Below, one piece after another: positions 10,701 through 21,981 of a stretch of DNA of 64,000 nt (position 1 is its first letter; every line of letters starts with the position of its first letter). The notes under the pieces were generated by a model, which ran no database searches, was not told where the DNA came from, and worked only from the letters and a program-made list of their open reading frames with translations. This stretch comes from Enoplolaimus lenunculus (lineage: Eukaryota; Nematoda; Enoplea; Enoplida; Thoracostomopsidae): the NCBI GenBank assembly GCA_030248215.1, contig JASANG010000157.1, forward strand, positions 1 to 64,000, read 5' to 3'. A program made the translations under genes and the position numbers.

Positions 10701-13380
10701 AAACATATGGCGAGGATACAACGTGGCATATCCAGGATGTTGCTTTGAGGAGATACTGTTTGTGTTGTATATAGGCCAATCTGCTATTTTATGTAAACCA
10801 GTTTGGCCTACGTAAACTTTGTAATTGTTCTGAATAGCAGATTGGTCTACAAATATATACTGAGATCCGGGAAGTGAATTTGTGAAAGCGTTCCAGTGGT
10901 TTATGTATTTTGAACATACGCACTGATAGGAGCCGATATGTTCGCAGGAAGACGATTGCCGACAAATGATGGAAAAAACAGTGCCGCAGTTAGCACTTTC
11001 TTCTCCCAAGAGACCTCACCTTTCGCATGCTGTCACTCTGAATGGTTTGAGTCTGTTGCTTAGAGATATGCTTTTTAAATCTTAAGTATGCTTATACGAA
11101 TGTAAGTAGTCGATTTGTGTATATTGAACTTTGTTTGGTTAGAGAACCATTTGCGAACTTTAATTACGCTAATTTACATTTATGGATTATAATAAATAAA
11201 TTTGAGCTGTATCCATTCACGGGTTCTAGGCAGAGATATAAACTCCAAATTATCTGTACTTCAATAGGTACCCTCATCATTACCCTCAGATTCTTATTCG
11301 ATTCGCAGTCCCTTCTAATCCATAACACACCGATTCCTTGAATGATGTAACCATGTATTAATGACGTAACATAAATGAACAACGAAGGAAACTAAACGTA
11401 AATATCGCTATCATTATGACCAATATAAAACATAAAAAATATTAAAAAGTAAAAAAAGATTATAACAAAAATACTATTAAATTAGGACAATCACAAACTG
11501 TGTTTGGGACATCGAAGATTGTGAAGAAAAGTTTAATGTGTATATAAATAAATTAAGTAATAAATAAATAAATAAATAGAAATCTCAAGTATCCTATTTT
11601 TGATTTATAAAATATATAATTTAAGTTTAAGAAAAATTAGTTAAAAGTTTATTTTGTTTAAGTCTGGGCAAGCGCACATATGATTGCTTACTGTTCCTAT
11701 AGCATTGACGTCACTGCGACTTCGAACCCAAATATAACGATTAAACAGGTGCACCCGAATATTAAAAATTTTACAAGCAAAAATAGTGGCAAATTTAAAT
11801 ACGAAAAAATTAATTTCTAATTTGCATTTCGTTCGTATATTGTTTAAAATGTGCGAGCAAAAATACCAGGTGCAAAACGACTAATTGCATACATTACCGC
11901 AGAAAATTATTGCAACACCTTGTAAGTGTCACGCTATTGCCTAAAAATATCACAATTTGCTGCTAAAGCACTGTTCCACCTGTACAGCCAGAATCTCTAA
12001 TAAAATGTACATTTTTCTTATCAGATAGTTTGTATTCTCAGTAAACACAGTTCGAAAAACGGAAATAGTTCATAATTCGACTCGTTGTAGTTTCAATCGA
12101 ATTGTGGGTTCATCAATGTCAGTCCCCCGTATCCCGTTGCATAAATTCAAACGATTTTAGCTGTGCATGGAACTACCATCGTTCTGATACAAAATTATAA
12201 TTTATTCAGCTCGGAACATGAATTGTCATGGATTTATGCTTAGTTTTCGAACAAATTAGACGAACGGCGTCGTGATTAGTGCCCCATTTCTCTCTAACGG
12301 AGGCTTTTCAGGGCAACGCAACGAGCCCCACACATAATTTTGAAATATCCTTCAATATTTTTCGCCTCTTGCAATTCGCTCTTGATCAGACACACTGTTT
12401 TATAAACATCTATTGGAGCAAACTGGCCCGTTCGAACTCATGGAATCAATGCTAAAGTACGTCCCGCTCCCATTAGCGGATCCAGAGGTTGAATGTGGGA
12501 TGTATCCTGCACGTGCCGTGGTGACAGTTTTGCGAACTGGATCACCTCAAACTCAAGATGCGTTTTGCAGTTAAACAGATCAAATTTATTTAACGTTTTT
12601 GCGCGTTCTGTGTAATTTGTCAGTTTTTAAACATATATAATTGGTGAACACGAGCTTTAAAGGAACAAGTTTCAAAACAAAAAAGTATTGTGTCATTAGC
12701 ATCTGTGGACTTGAAATTTGTCACGCTGCATGGGCGTAGACAGAATTTTAGTTTGAGAAAAGGTCACAGGAATGCTTTGAATATATTTTGCATTAATCGT
12801 ACTAAAACCGTCACTCTACACACCCAATAACGCATGCGAAACTAAATTCTGGTACATATATCACTACAAGCAACATCGATTCATAATAGAAAACTATCAA
12901 CAACTAGTGTACGTGAATGAAACACACATGAGATCGCAGTTTCAATTTATTCAAAAATGTAATTTTTCCAAAGCCATTTGGAGCCATAGCCCCTTGCCCA
13001 CTGGCTACGCTCCTGCCACATTGACAGATTTTGGTGTGTGAAATTTCGGTTTTTGCCGGCATATTAAAAGCTGCTGCAACTATGCTGCTATACTGAAAAC
13101 GGACATAAAATGTGAGCCCAGCCAACCAAAAACAGATGTATTTGTTTTTGACCAAAAATAGATATTTCTTCGCGCCGCCTGTCAAATAACCATTTTCAGC
13201 TTAATTTGGGCATTAATATTAAAATTTCAAAAGACTAACTATATTGGTCAACTAAGTAAAGTATTAATAAACAGTGGTCAGCTGACAACGATGTATATTA
13301 TATGTAAATAACGTGTGCTTTAATATAGTGGTGGAACTTGTAATTATGAGGTCCGTCTTCGAAATTCACGTATATTATAA
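7711..13380 (-). other. Large intron segment, sparse features
   Basis: Mostly AT-rich unique-looking sequence. Seen within it: a GAACGAGAAGCC..AACGCAATTTTA motif near 8563, also near 39829 and, related, 63432. A hairpin has arms CCAATCTGCTATT (10776-10788) and AATAGCAGATTGG (10833-10845). A cysteine-containing frame runs 11009-10698 (minus). An AATAAATAAATAAATA run lies near 11550. No supported exon. Confidence 0.4.
10776..10845. repeat. Hairpin with 13-bp perfect arms
   Basis: CCAATCTGCTATT and AATAGCAGATTGG are exact reverse complements separated by 44 bases. The loop itself repeats GTAAAC..TGGCCTACGTAAAC. It lies inside the frame at 11009-10698. It may be the core of a small foldback element. 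Confidence 0.6.
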
Positions 13381-13389
13381 AATTGTTTT

Positions 13390-13530
13390 CCGCAGGTTTA
13401 GGCTTAGACTCAGGCCTAGGCTCATGTTTTGAAAAATACTTACCTAAGCCTACTAAGACTGAACCTAAACCTTTGTCTAAGCTTTTGCCAAAAGACAAAC
13501 TTCAGTCTAGGCCTACGTTAACCTTAAATA
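13390..13530. repeat. Degenerate TTAGGC/GCCTAA tract, palindromic
   Basis: A left half of GGTTTAGGCTTAG..AGGCCTAGG is followed by a right half of CTAAGCCTACTAAG..CCTAAACC. The two arms are therefore roughly inverted. It resembles the core of family B without its ends. Confidence 0.5.
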
Positions 13531-13981
13531 TGGGTGAAGTGTCCAAAAACCAGAGAAAAACGACCAAAATATTCGTTGTTAGCTGCGTATTGGCAAACCG
13601 TTACAACAGCCCAATATAAACGCAGTATTTCCATAGTCCACAAATTCTAACTCATATTGGGGCGGCACGGACTATTTTCATGCCTTCAACTCGACTCACT
13701 CGGCGCCTTTTGTGTTTACACGTGTAACTGTAACAATGTACTCGCGCAATACAATACAGAAAAAAATAAAGTAGTAGTAAAATTTGAAAAAAATTAAACT
13801 GAATTTTAGTTACGCGACATGCGCGGGAGACAACAGAAACGAGGTCACAAAATTAATTTAAGAAAAAAAAGAGATTGTAGTTTTTTTGAGGGCGAAGCAC
13901 CAGTTACAAGTGATGACAGGAGACAGGGGGATGTATTGTCTGTAATTTATTAAGAACGAAGAAACTGTTGGTACTATACGG

Positions 13982-14090
13982 TCTGCACGACCCTGTTTGA
14001 AGTTTTGCCAACGTTAATGACCACGCCGGCAATCGAACCTCGGCCCTCTTGCGCTCGAGCCAAGCATGTTACCATTACACTTCGCGGTCA
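13982..14090 (-). repeat. Family S copy 1: tRNA-headed SINE
   Basis: On the minus strand, 14089-14019 reads GACCGCGAAGTGTAATGGT.. to ..GGTTCGATTGCCGGCGTGGTC. It has an A box (TGTAATGGTAACATG), a near-perfect B box (GGTTCGATTGCC) and short complementary ends. The tail to 13982 (TTGGCAAAACTTCAAACAGG then GTCGTGCAG) is shared with the copy at 55783-55892. The same head plus the same tail at two sites identifies a SINE rather than a tRNA gene. Confidence 0.7.
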
Positions 14091-15513
14091 TTGCAACAAC
14101 TTCTTATACCGGTTTATGTGCACATGCATGGAACATTTGCTTTTACATACACTTACGTGCACATATACCAACAGAAACCTGTCGTTTTTCAAAAATAATC
14201 TTGCTGGATGGTGGTATCAAAAAATATTTTTTCACGGGCTTCAGTCGCTTGCGAAAAGCGCTTGCATAAAATTATCTTCGGACGAAATTTAAATCTTGGC
14301 TAAAGCCCGTGCCACCAGTGCGGATTAAGGCTGATGAACAATGGTCGAGCAAATTATTAGAACAATAATGAAACGGAAATTTGTTTAAAGTTTGGATGTA
14401 TTTTCAAGAATTGAGCTTTCCGAAAGCCAAATGATTTCAATTGACGCTGTTTTCAAAGCGTAAAAAAGAAAACGAAAATCCACACACAGGCCGCATTTGG
14501 AGACGATTCGGAGTCAATATACGTGGAATTGCAGCCGACGAGATGTTGGTTATAGGCTATTATTGTATTCAATTCCGAAACAAAATTTTGATCTTGTGTA
14601 GGTCTGCTGAAAAACAATCAATCAAGTAGAAGTCTCTTCAAATACGACTTTATAGCAGATCTAATACTAGCTTGAAATTAACGCACAAATTCTCAAATGC
14701 GTATAGCGCCTATCATAAATAACTACTGCAATTCCGCATTGACAAAATCAGTGCAGAAGTACGCAAATTAAACGTAACAAATGGGCTGAATTTGGAACGT
14801 CTTCATTATAACTGGCTTAAAGGTTACAAGACAGCAACTGGTAACGCATGCCCTAAAATGAATTGTAATTTAACCATAAGTTAACCAGGGTGTAAACGAA
14901 TAGTAAAAATGACGGAAACGGAAACCGATTAATCGAAATAACGGAAACCTGAACTGACGGGGAAACGGATATTGAAGTATAAAAGTGATACGTGATAAAC
15001 ACATTTGAGAGTATATACAGACCTAGACCTCAAATAAAAGATTTTTATGAGAAAACATTAAAAATAAGAAGAAATTTGATATTTTTTTGCCTTTAAGTTG
15101 TAACAAACGAATAAAGAAACAAAACCTATGCGCATGTCATATTGTGTAGTGCGCACGGCATTCTATTTGAATGCATGCAGCACAAATGATATAGTTAATG
15201 TCAAAAAAACAATGGATTGTTGCAATTTCTATTTGTTATGTAAAGAATCTAAAATTATATAAAATTGGAAAGTTTTGTTTGTAAAATATCGTAATTGGTC
15301 ACTTTTTTAGCCAAAATTTCCTACAGAATACATTTGCAGTAAGAAAAGTTATGTGTTACATTGTTAAAACTTGAAATGTTTCGATAGATGTATAGAACAG
15401 GGCCCGTACTGTAGTAGTAACCCTAAAGAATGGGGAGAATGATATTTATTTGGCCTCTCCAGAGAGCCCTCTGTATTCGGCTACGGACTGTTATTTATTT
15501 TAACCCGTCGTTC
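14091..15513 (-). other. Intron segment with family G and E remnants
   Basis: 14689-14722 carries a family G end (ATTCTCAAATGCGTATAGCG). 14886 begins CAGGGTGTAAACGAATAG, a family E end, followed to about 15000 by repeated ACGGAAACGGAAACC-like motifs. The other end of that copy was not found. No exon seen. Confidence 0.5.
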
Positions 15514-15682
15514 GGCCGGGCCTGTAGCCAAGGGGGGCCAGGTGGGGGGCTGAGCCCCTCTGGAAGAATTTTTGCCCCAATAGAAAATTTTCAATCTTGC
15601 TTGTAAGTCAACGAAACCCCTGCATGCTCCACCTGAACATTTTTAGCTCCCTAGCAAGGTCAGCGGGCTACAGGCCTGCCCG
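15514..15682 (+). mobile_element. Family A MITE copy
   Basis: Ends are CCGGGCCTGTAGCC and GGCTACAGGCCTGCCCGG. Conserved interior blocks, in order: GGGGCTGAGCCCCTCTGG, TTTTTGCCCC, AAAATTTTCAATCTTGCTTG, TAAGTCAACGAAACCCCTGC, TTTTTAGCTCCCTAGCAAGG. Non-coding. Confidence 0.75.
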
Positions 15683-15739
15683 GAACTATTCGTTACTAAT
15701 AAATATCCGGCATTGCAACTATCCGTTGAATTAAACGTT

Positions 15740-16060
15740 TATAGGGATAACTGACATTTATATTCTAAGCTAGTTAGTGAGCGTTCTAAAAAGCAAAAGT
15801 CCTGTGCTTTGGGGTTGAAGTTTAGTTTTTACTAGCGAAGCTTTCATGTGTAAAATTTATTGGAGCTATAACGCAAAACTTCATTAAATTGCAAATCACC
15901 GGCGATCTTTAAAATACTGGTTTAACTTTAGGCGCGGGTAAATGGTGGGTCGCGGGTAGATCGTTTTACAGGGAGTAAACCCGCGGGTAAAAAATTCTTA
16001 TTTGCCCGGGTAAAGCGCGAGTCGGATAAAAACCCTTACCCACATACCGCTCTGTCTCCC
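15740..16060 (-). mobile_element. Family H copy 1 (GCGGGTAAA-rich element)
   Basis: It shares, in reverse orientation, a long colinear stretch with 50210-50500: CTTCATTAAATTGCAAATCACC, then GGCGATCTTTAAAATACTGG, TTTAACTTTAGGCGCGGG and several CGCGGGTA blocks. The CCCGCGGGTAAAA core is self-complementary. Ends are not resolved. Confidence 0.6.
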
Positions 16061-16428
16061 TTCTTATTCGGGTCACTACAGTAACAGTGTATAAGCATAT
16101 TCCTAATCCTAAACCAAATCCTAAGCTGAAGAGTGAGCTTGCATATATACTAGCCTTAACGTAAACTTTAGCAAAACTAAAGCTTTAGTTTGCTCAATTG
16201 CAGTCCTGCAAGAAACGTTCCACAACTGATATATCCATGAGCCAATATTTAGATCATAACGGGATTTCAAACGAAATATGTTTAAATCGGAATCGTAATG
16301 TATGTTTTCCAAAAATTGGGAATTAGCATTGCATTGGAATACTCGCGGTTTCTGCCCCCTATCCATTTAAGGAGACCCTACTAAGCGACACCGACACACA
16401 AATCACGGGAGTTTCACTAATCACTAAC

Positions 16429-16623
16429 CTGACTCGGAGCTCCATGAAGTTCCGGAATTGATTGTTTTCTTCTCGAATTCAGAAACATATCAGCATTTGC
16501 TGGTTTTCCGGTTATGGACAAATTTTCAGTAGTTTGTTTGTATTTATGTTGCTGTGGTTGTTGTGGTTGTTGTTTTTGCTCAGAAAGTTGCGACTTACGT
16601 TGTACGATATCGCCTTTGACCAT
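16429..16623 (-). CDS. Exon upstream of the RBD exon, Q/P/K-rich, possible alternative first exon
   Basis: Minus strand, 65 codons from an ATG in a good context (GAA ATG G) to the donor GAGTCAG|GTTAGTGA, ending in phase 0. The RBD exon starts in phase 0, so the two join as ..ELHGAPSQ-ASSHSS.. The sequence opens MVKGDIVQRKSQLSEQKQQP, passes a QQPQQHKYKQ stretch and ends NSRRKQSIPELHGAPSQ. No good pyrimidine-rich acceptor is obvious just upstream. It may therefore be an alternative first exon starting at 16623, or an internal exon whose acceptor I missed (one candidate is near 16663). The RRK..S.PE string resembles a PLEKHG5 segment that in human lies after the RBD, so I do not use it as homology evidence. 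Confidence 0.6.
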
Positions 16624-16884
16624 TTCGACAAAATGAGTTAAACATGAGGATAAATAGCACTTTCTAATACGAATTAATTACCGTTGGAATTTTTATCTGT
16701 TTTATTAACAAGTATGTATATAATAGACTAAAAAATCTAATTAATAAGCAGCTGAAACGTAAACTAAAATATTTTCTATTAGTAGATTGTAATGCAAACG
16801 AATGCAATCGCAAGCTCGCACTTTTCGGAAAGTCGTACAGGAGCAACAGTCTGATAAAGCATTGGACCCATGGAAACCTTGTCG

Positions 16885-17170
16885 CCGTCCCAAAAACCCC
16901 CCATCCCATTACAAGAATTTGCGGTATTGTCGAAGGTGGGATTTAGAGGTTTCGGAATATTGTCGAATTTGGAATTTTTGGATTTCGGGATATGGTTGAG
17001 GGTTGAATTGTGGGATTTTCGGATTTCGGAATATGAACGAAGGAGGAAATTCGGGATTTTGGGATTTCAGGTTATTGTCGAAGGTAGGATTTTGGGATTT
17101 TGGGATATGGCCGAAGGTGGAATTTTGGGATACGGTAGAAGGTGCTATTTTGGGATTTTGAGTTTTCGGG
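16885..17170. repeat. Minisatellite of GGGATTTTGGGATTTCGG-type units
   Basis: Units are built from GGGATTTTGGGATTTCGG plus ATATGGTCGAAGGTGG, repeated with indels. A further unit is at 17637-17675 and a related GGGAATTTGGGATATTG tract lies near 20608. Open frames in both directions (such as 16870-17211 and 17262-16909) are by-products of the repeat. Confidence 0.8.
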
Positions 17171-17189
17171 TTATGGTCGAAGATGAGGA

Positions 17190-17880
17190 ACTCGTAAAGC
17201 GTAAGCCCTAACCTAAATCTAAACCTAAACCCACGTTTAAGCCTAAGCCTGAGATAGACCAAAGGTAATTTAAGATCTAAGATCTTATCTATGTTTAAAC
17301 CAAAGACTATTCCTAAAACTTAAACCTAAGCCTATGCCATTTACGATCTAATCTATACTTAACCAAAGCATGAGCCCGAAATCTAAGCCCAAGACTAAGA
17401 ATAAGTCTAAGCCTGAGCGTAAAATTTAACCCAAGGGTTATTTAAGATTTAATCTAAGTTTAAACCAAAGCCTATTCCGAAAGCCTCAGCCTAAGACTAA
17501 GCCTAAGCCTAACCCTAACCCTAAGCCTAATTTTCAGTGCAAGGGTTATTTAAGGTTATCTTTGCTTGAACCAAAGCCTGCTTCTAAAGCCTAAGCTTAA
17601 ACCAAAGCCCAAGCCTAAGCCTAAGCCTAGGCCTAATGGAATTTTGGGATTTCGGGGTATGGTCGAAGGTGGGATGCCCTGAAGCCTATACCTAAACTTA
17701 AGCCTAAACACAAACCCAAACGTAAGCCTTATCCTAAGCCTCAGATTTATATCCCAAGGGTCATTTAAGATTTAAACTATGTTTAACCAAAGCCTGTTCC
17801 TAAAGCCTCAGCCTCAGCCTAAACATTGCCTAAAGCGTAAACGTAAGCCTAACCTGAAGCCTAAGCCTACGAAGCAGTTT
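17190..17880. repeat. Degenerate CCTAAG/CCTAAA tract (TTAGGC-like)
   Basis: A dense run of CCTAAGCCTAAGCC and CCTAAACCTAAAC hexamer variants, interrupted by GGTCATTTAAGATTTAA-like spacers that repeat about every 100-250 bases. This suggests amplification of a compound unit. More hexamers lie at 18015-18100. Confidence 0.75.
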
Positions 17881-20159
17881 AAAGTCGAAGCAAGGTTCAA
17901 CAGCTTTGTAGGGGAGCGACGAAAATGTTGCTATTTTAAGAGTATTTTAAAACCAAAACAAATATTCACATGTAATTCGCTACAGTTATTTTCGCTCCTG
18001 TACACCTTCGCCACATTTAGAGTTAAAGCTTAGGCTTTGTCTCAAGCTTACGATATGCTTAGGCAGGTTTTCCCAATACCTAGGCCTGAGTTTAAGTCTA
18101 AACATGCGACTGAAAGTGTACAACATCTGTTATATTTCTGGCGAGCCTACCTGCCTACAAGTGTTTAATTCAAAAATTTGTTACGTCATTCCAATGTTTT
18201 GCCAACACGGAATAACTTCAATACACCAGTGCCAACCAATACGACAGGACAAATATCAGTTCCAAATTGACGGGCGCATCCGTAACGTCCCCGCAATCTT
18301 GGCTGCTGTGACAAATGAATCACTTTTCGAAGGGTAAATACTGAAGCGCAACTCTTTTTCATGTGAAGAATATTTTGAAATTCAAACTTTGAAAATTTGA
18401 ACTTTTTTCAATTTTTATGGACTTTTCTGCAAAACTTCCCGGGAATAACTTTTCAAAGGGAAATGATATTTAGAAGGTCGACTGAATGGCACATAATACT
18501 AATTAGTCCCCTGAGGTCCGGCTGTCTACCGACCTTAATGCTCATTTTAGACGAGGCACAAACAATGTGCGTCTTAACCAATCAGTCATAATTTAACAAA
18601 TAACCCATTGATTAGGAGAAGAATGGCATTTAGCGGTAAAATATGCTTTATTACCATTTACCCAAAGTTTAATAATAATTTAATAATGCTTGTAATTAAT
18701 GAAAAATAAACGTGTTACACATTTCATTTTTCAGCATTCGTGCTTCGCCGGAAATCCATTTTATGCGCCACAGAACCGTGGAAGCTATACGACCTTACAT
18801 TTAGCTTTTGCTTATTAAATTGGCTTAACGATGTGTAGGGCTCAGTATGGCGTAGTCAGGATTTCGCTTCGTGGAGCAATAACCTTATTCAGATTAGCAG
18901 AGTATTGTACAGCCTGTAAAAGTACAGTGTATGTCGTTTTCCAGAATTTTCCTGGTTAAAGTAACCCCAGTCACACACGCCGCTGTAGCGCTAAAATTTT
19001 CAGTGTTTGGCTCTAAAATGTATTAGTCTTTTTCAGTTTAATGTATGGTTAAAAACCTACCAAGGGTTCGTAGGTTATGCAGTATGGTAACTAGCCCAAT
19101 CTATCAGGCGAATTCTAACAAATACAGGTGTAGCTGAAATTATACATAGTTTCCAGTCAGGGTAAAACTTTTCTAGGCTGCGAATTTTTCAGCAAAGGGG
19201 GTTGGCCGCTGTTGGCTTTGTTCACTACGGCAGTTATTGTAAACGGTAGTAGGTTGCCTGACAGAACTAAAAATTGTGTTTAGTCAGTTTCGAACATAAA
19301 ACTGCCTATTCTACGCAGAAATGAACTAAAACGAATCCTATAATCGTCAATATTTGTTAAATATTTTGCAATTTTGACTACTTCCCCTCTTGTTGGACCG
19401 AAATTAAAAACTGATCATTTTTAATTTAGGCGCATTCTGTTTAGAGATAAAAACAACAAAAAATATTTAATTTTCTCGCTATTTCAAAAATCACAGTTGA
19501 CTCTGGGAAGGCGCTAAACATCGCTTTGTGGGAATTCAGAGTATAATATCTGGTTACCGGAGGGGTCAAGTTAAATTAATTGGAGAGTGGGACCTGCCAT
19601 ATGTTTGAATAATTTGCCAAACTACTGCCTAGTTTAATTTCATTTTCGAACTTATTTTAGTCACTGTACACCACAAAATCTTGGTCGGATCTTTCTGCAT
19701 TGGTTTTAAATTTCACTTAAAATTAAAACAAATATGTTATATTTGCTCGAAAAAAGAAATTTTCAAATAAAATATTTGTTTTAGCAAACGGTTACATAGC
19801 TGTAACACGTTGGTGGGAGTAAAATTGTTTATTAGAACCAAACTAAACGAAAACCTCATTTTATAGTGCAAAATTTGCAAAATCGAACAGCAAACGTCGG
19901 CTGAAAATATAGCTGAAAAGAACCGTAATTTGAAAGTGATTTTATTTAAAAAATATATATTCAACATTGTTTTTGGACCATTGGTGCCTTGTTTTCTTGT
20001 AGTTATGTAGGCAATGGGTCAAGCATATGTATCGTTAACCAATAAAACTTCACAAATTTGTTACAAATATTCAATCAGAAACTAATTTCTTTCAGATGGA
20101 ACAAGTAAACAAAATATGTGTGTTTCGAGGTGCCACTATGTCTTTAACACAGGAGTGGC
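17881..20159 (-). other. Intron segment, one unexplained frame
   Basis: Contains the plus-strand frame at 18104-18337 (see findings) and a GGCGTAGTCAGGATTTCG motif near 18850. Otherwise no element or exon recognised. Confidence 0.4.
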
Positions 20160-20407
20160 ACCAGGGGGATGATGGAGGAATGCATCCCTCCAACCGGCTG
20201 TCGAGTATAATTTTTTTCAGGGTTAAAATCGAATTTACAAGGCAAATTTTTGTTCCGATATCACAAAAGTTGTTTAGGGGCATAGCCCCGAAACTTAGTA
20301 CAACTAATTTTCTATATGCTTTGATAAGTTTTAAAATGCATCAGGCTTCTCGCGCGCTTGGCTTGCGAGTTTGGGGGGACTTTCCACCCCTGTCTGCTCC
20401 GGCACTG
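20160..20407 (-). mobile_element. Family F relative, partial
   Basis: The right end CCTGTCTGCTCCGGCACTG and the adjacent CATCAGGCTTCTCGCGCG match family F (56535-56713). The left end is uncertain (CAGGGGGATGATGGAGG at about 20162). Confidence 0.4.
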
Positions 20408-21940
20408 CGAGCGAGTTTCTCAACTTTGGGGAAATAAAAAGTGCCAATTTGGCTATAGAGGGGCTGTACCCCTGCATCCGTCTGCCTATGGACCCTGCAG
20501 AAAATACGCGAACCTAAGCCTACACCTAAACTATAGCCTAAAGCGTAGGCTCAAGCTTAAGCGTAAACCTGAGTCTAAACCTAAGTTGTGAATAGCCTAA
20601 GCTTTTGGGAATTTGGGATATTGCCCAGGAAATTAAGATTTTTTGGAAATTGGGATAGTACTCAAGAAATTGGGAGGGACCTGTACTTTACTTCACATGC
20701 GTAAAAACATCTATGAACTGTGCCAAAACAAACATTTTCCACTTGTACATCCTCCCGCCCGAAATTTCTGGATTCTCCATTGCTTTAACACCCTGGCATT
20801 GCAAATATGGCAACCACTTTAGCGCTGCTGGTCGATTGATATGCAAACCAGCTGAACAGTATAATCTTTTTCGCTTCACTATTAATGTATAATCTAAAAT
20901 TGGAACGCAAATTATGCTCTTGAGAGTTGCGGAAACGGCCAAAAATAGTTGCGGAATACCTTGATGTTTGTAACAAAACTTTCTACCGATTATCAGTTGC
21001 GAAATTAAATGTTTAATCTAAATCTGGAAAACAGAATGTAAATGGATAGTAAAAAATAATGAAACGGAAACAGACTGCTGTTTAAAATAACAGAAGTAGA
21101 AAACGAATATTGTAGTATAAATCTATAACAGAAGTATGGCACATCGTCTGCACCCATCTTATAGTCCATTATTAACGCGCAGTGAGCAATTTTAGACAAA
21201 ACGAAATTGCAATTTATACACATATTTACATATTACATATATAAATAAAAAACGAAACACTAAAATGATCTCAGTTTGTAGCGGAAACACAAAAATGACA
21301 AAGTCACGATTTATTTTTAATCAATTCAAAAAATATTAAACACACACAATCGGACGCGGCGTTTGAATTGAAACAGCAACAACTGAAACAATAAAATATA
21401 ATAAAAACAAATAATAAAAAGCACAAAATAAAATCGAATAAAAATTGAAAATGTGAAACGGACTCCACCACCAGAGGGGCCTCAAATCGACTCAGGTCGG
21501 ACTCTTTTGATGGTGCCAATGGAATTTTAAATCCGTGAATGTTGTCGTGGCAAATTTTTAATTTGTTTTAATTTCACTGACTGTTCATGGGCTGAATTTT
21601 ACTTCAAAACTCATCGCAGTTGGTTAATGTGATCTCTTAGCGCTAATCCTAATCCGGTCAACTCGATTATAAGTTGCTCCCAATAGCCAGAGGGATCGCG
21701 CAGGAGCAATCGATGTTTGTCCAAGGGATCATCACGTATTTGTAAGCGCAGGTCTCGGGTCGGCTGTCAAATTGAATTCAGTGAACTGCTACGTGAAAAG
21801 CGACATGAAGAATAAACGGGTTGAAACCTCACCTTAGCCAAACACAGTTTCTTCCGTGAAGCATCGATGAAAAATTAAAACACAACCATTTTGAATCTCC
21901 TCGCTAACACGGAGCAGACCGCTTTGTGCTCTACAGATCT

Positions 21941-21981
21941 TTAGGCTTAGGCTTAGGCTTAGGCTTAGGCTTAGGCTTAGG
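21941..21981 (+). repeat. Perfect TTAGGC array, nearly seven units
   Basis: An uninterrupted TTAGGC hexamer run. TTAGGC is the telomere repeat of many nematodes. Here it is short, interstitial and part of a genome-wide pattern of dispersed TTAGGC tracts carried by family B. Confidence 0.95.

Noticed and set aside
10698-11009. Minus-strand frame with EGF-like spacing (CEHIGSYQCVC)
   Set aside because: Too few cysteines for an EGF domain, no convincing acceptor, and the frame contains a DNA hairpin with exact 13-bp arms.
16870-17262. Frames of 113 and 117 codons on opposite strands
   Set aside because: Both are translations of the GGGATTTTGGGATTTCGG minisatellite.
21941-21981. TTAGGC array as a telomere or chromosome end
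   Set aside because: Under seven units, with ordinary sequence on both sides and the same hexamer in many dispersed elements.
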